Source of the DNA: Kordiimonas aestuarii
GTDB taxonomy: Bacteria > Pseudomonadota > Alphaproteobacteria > Sphingomonadales > Kordiimonadaceae
Reading direction: 5' to 3'
Assembly: GCF_025574465.1 (NCBI RefSeq)
Contig: NZ_JAOBPP010000009.1
Span: 1 to 64,000 of the forward strand
DNA length: 64,000 nt
The notes beneath the pieces are model-generated. The model was not told the DNA's origin, did not search any database, and saw only the letters and a program-made list of their open reading frames with translations. A program made the position numbers and the translations under genes. This document shows positions 63,009 through 64,000 of the stretch, one piece after another; positions within the stretch are counted from its first letter, which is position 1, and each line of letters opens with the position of its first letter.

Positions 63009-64000
63009 TCAGTTTCCCCCATAAATCTTGCGAAGCTCGCGCTTCAGTATCTTGCCGTTTGGGTTACGCGGCAGCGCGTCCGTCAGCGTTACACCGGATA
63101 TGCGCTGCTGCCTGCCAAGCAGGGCGTTGGCCCAATTGGCGAGCGCGACACTATCCAGGTTTGAACCTGCTTCGGGCACCACAATTGCCAGTGGCGTTTC
63201 GCCCCAGCGTTCACTGGGTATGCCGATGACAGCCACGTCATTGACGGCTTCATGTTTGATCAATACCGCTTCAATATCCTGCGGGTAGATGTTTTGTCCG
63301 CCCGAGAGGATCATGTCTTTCTTGCGGTCGACAATATAGAGGTAGCCCTGATCGTCCAATTGTCCAATATCCCCGGTTCTGAGCCAGCCTTTACCGGTTT
63401 CATCTGTCCATGTCGCCTCGATCGTTGCATCGGGGCGGTTCAGGTAACCGGGCATAACGATACGGCCACAACCAACAATCTCGCCGGACTGGCCCGGGGG
63501 TACTTCCCTGTCATCGTCACCGATAATCTTGATGTCGGTACCGATAAGGGGCTTGCCAACGGAGGCCATGCGACCTTCAGCATCCTCCGGGTCAAGGGTG
63601 GTGATAACACCCTCGGTCAGGCCGAATAGCTCAATCACAGCTTTGGGGCCAAGACGCTTGAACAAGGTCTCTTTCAGGGTTGCGTGGAGTGGCGAGCCAC
63701 AACTCATGACGGCCTCGATGGAGGAGAGGTCGAAATCGGCCTGCCCGGGTACCTCCATCAGGCGTTGATACTGGATCGGCACCATCGCAAAATGGGTTAT
63801 GCCCCGATCCTGTATGGTCTGCAGCACGTCGTGGGCGTCGAACTTTGGTGCGATGACCATGGTGCCGCCGGAAAGCAGTGTGCACAGCATGCCAACCCAA
63901 CTGATGTTGGAATACAGCCCGATGGTAAACAGGGTTTTCGCCGCTGAATGGTATCTCAGGGCAATTGCCAGATCATATGCCCAGTCTCGCCGGCCTTGAT
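63009..64000 (-). CDS. AMP-forming acyl-CoA synthetase, 3' part (runs off the window)
   Basis: The last 330 codons of an ANL-superfamily acid--CoA ligase; the frame is open to the window edge, so the N-terminal part and ATP loop lie beyond 64000. Visible motifs are IELFGLTEGVITTLDPEDAEG (A5 region), [39 protein letters not shown], and the C-terminal catalytic Lys in PNGKILKRELRKIYG. It resembles medium- or long-chain and aryl-CoA ligases. It is followed directly by an alpha/beta hydrolase gene. Confidence 0.9.
   Translation of the reverse strand, partial: QGRRDWAYDLAIALRYHSAAKTLFTIGLYSNISWVGMLCTLLSGGTMVIAPKFDAHDVLQTIQDRGITHFAMVPIQYQRLMEVPGQADFDLSSIEAVMSCGSPLHATLKETLFKRLGPKAVIELFGLTEGVITTLDPEDAEGRMASVGKPLIGTDIKIIGDDDREVPPGQSGEIVGCGRIVMPGYLNRPDATIEATWTDETGKGWLRTGDIGQLDDQGYLYIVDRKKDMILSGGQNIYPQDIEAVLIKHEAVNDVAVIGIPSERWGETPLAIVVPEAGSNLDSVALANWANALLGRQQRISGVTLTDALPRNPNGKILKRELRKIYGGN

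Noticed and set aside
1..64000. CRISPR arrays, tRNA or rRNA genes, phage genes
   Set aside because: Scanning by eye found no regularly spaced repeats, no cloverleaf candidates I could support, and no phage structural or integrase genes.

Overview
The window is a gene-dense stretch of a Gram-negative chromosome, most likely from a heterotrophic marine-type alphaproteobacterium. The grounds are two large TonB-dependent receptors, an RND pump, a Pseudomonas-type branched-chain keto acid dehydrogenase, several unlinked fatty-acid oxidation modules, and moderate GC. A Kordiimonas-like relative would fit, but that is a guess from gene content. No rRNA, tRNA or CRISPR array was seen.

Layout. 1-855 holds an almost complete IS5-family (IS427-type) insertion sequence with inverted ends, whose transposase needs a -1 frameshift. 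912-4102 (minus strand) carries a TesB thioesterase, a class II aldolase-like protein and a MATE exporter. 4359-14163 (plus strand) is a tight operon encoding a whole beta-oxidation spiral: a paired acyl-CoA dehydrogenase, an acyl-CoA synthetase, a third acyl-CoA dehydrogenase, two SDRs, a MaoC hydratase, a thiolase and a quinone-oxidoreductase-like enzyme. The MaoC hydratase next to a 17beta-HSD4-like SDR suggests a route through (3R)-hydroxyacyl-CoA. 14266-16642 is an unexpected two-gene module, a family 2 glycosyltransferase overlapping an NDP-hexose 2,3-dehydratase. 16744-20353 is a second lipid module (patatin-like lipase, long-chain acyl-CoA ligase, SDR), followed by a hybrid histidine kinase.

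22258-25253 looks like a zinc-uptake locus: a candidate Zur-like palindrome, two small paralogous exported Cys/His proteins, and a ZnuD-like TonB receptor with His/acidic loops. From 25.3 kb to 62 kb most genes serve amino-acid catabolism. They comprise an exported Ntn-type isoaspartyl peptidase/asparaginase, a DUF885 peptidase, cysteine synthase, an Lrp regulator divergent from alanine dehydrogenase, and an L-asparaginase. They continue with the Phe/Tyr pathway (MarR regulator, hpd, a VOC protein, fah, maiA, phhA; no hmgA), leucine dehydrogenase with the bkd complex, the leucine liu cluster under a divergent LysR gene, and threonine deaminase. Set among these are an EAL-domain protein, a second TonB receptor, a membrane-anchored XRE protein and an RND efflux pair. 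A frameshifted VOC gene lies at 60390-60741. The right edge has an alpha/beta hydrolase and the 3' part of an acyl-CoA ligase gene that runs off the window.

Together the genes describe an organism that takes up oligomeric nutrients and metal through TonB receptors and feeds amino acids (Ala, Asn, Phe, Tyr, Leu/Ile/Val, Thr) and acyl chains into acetyl-CoA, pyruvate and fumarate. Several short palindromes between divergent genes are good candidate operators for the local Lrp, MarR, LysR and Zur-type regulators. All functional assignments come from reading motifs and family resemblance by eye; no database search was run.
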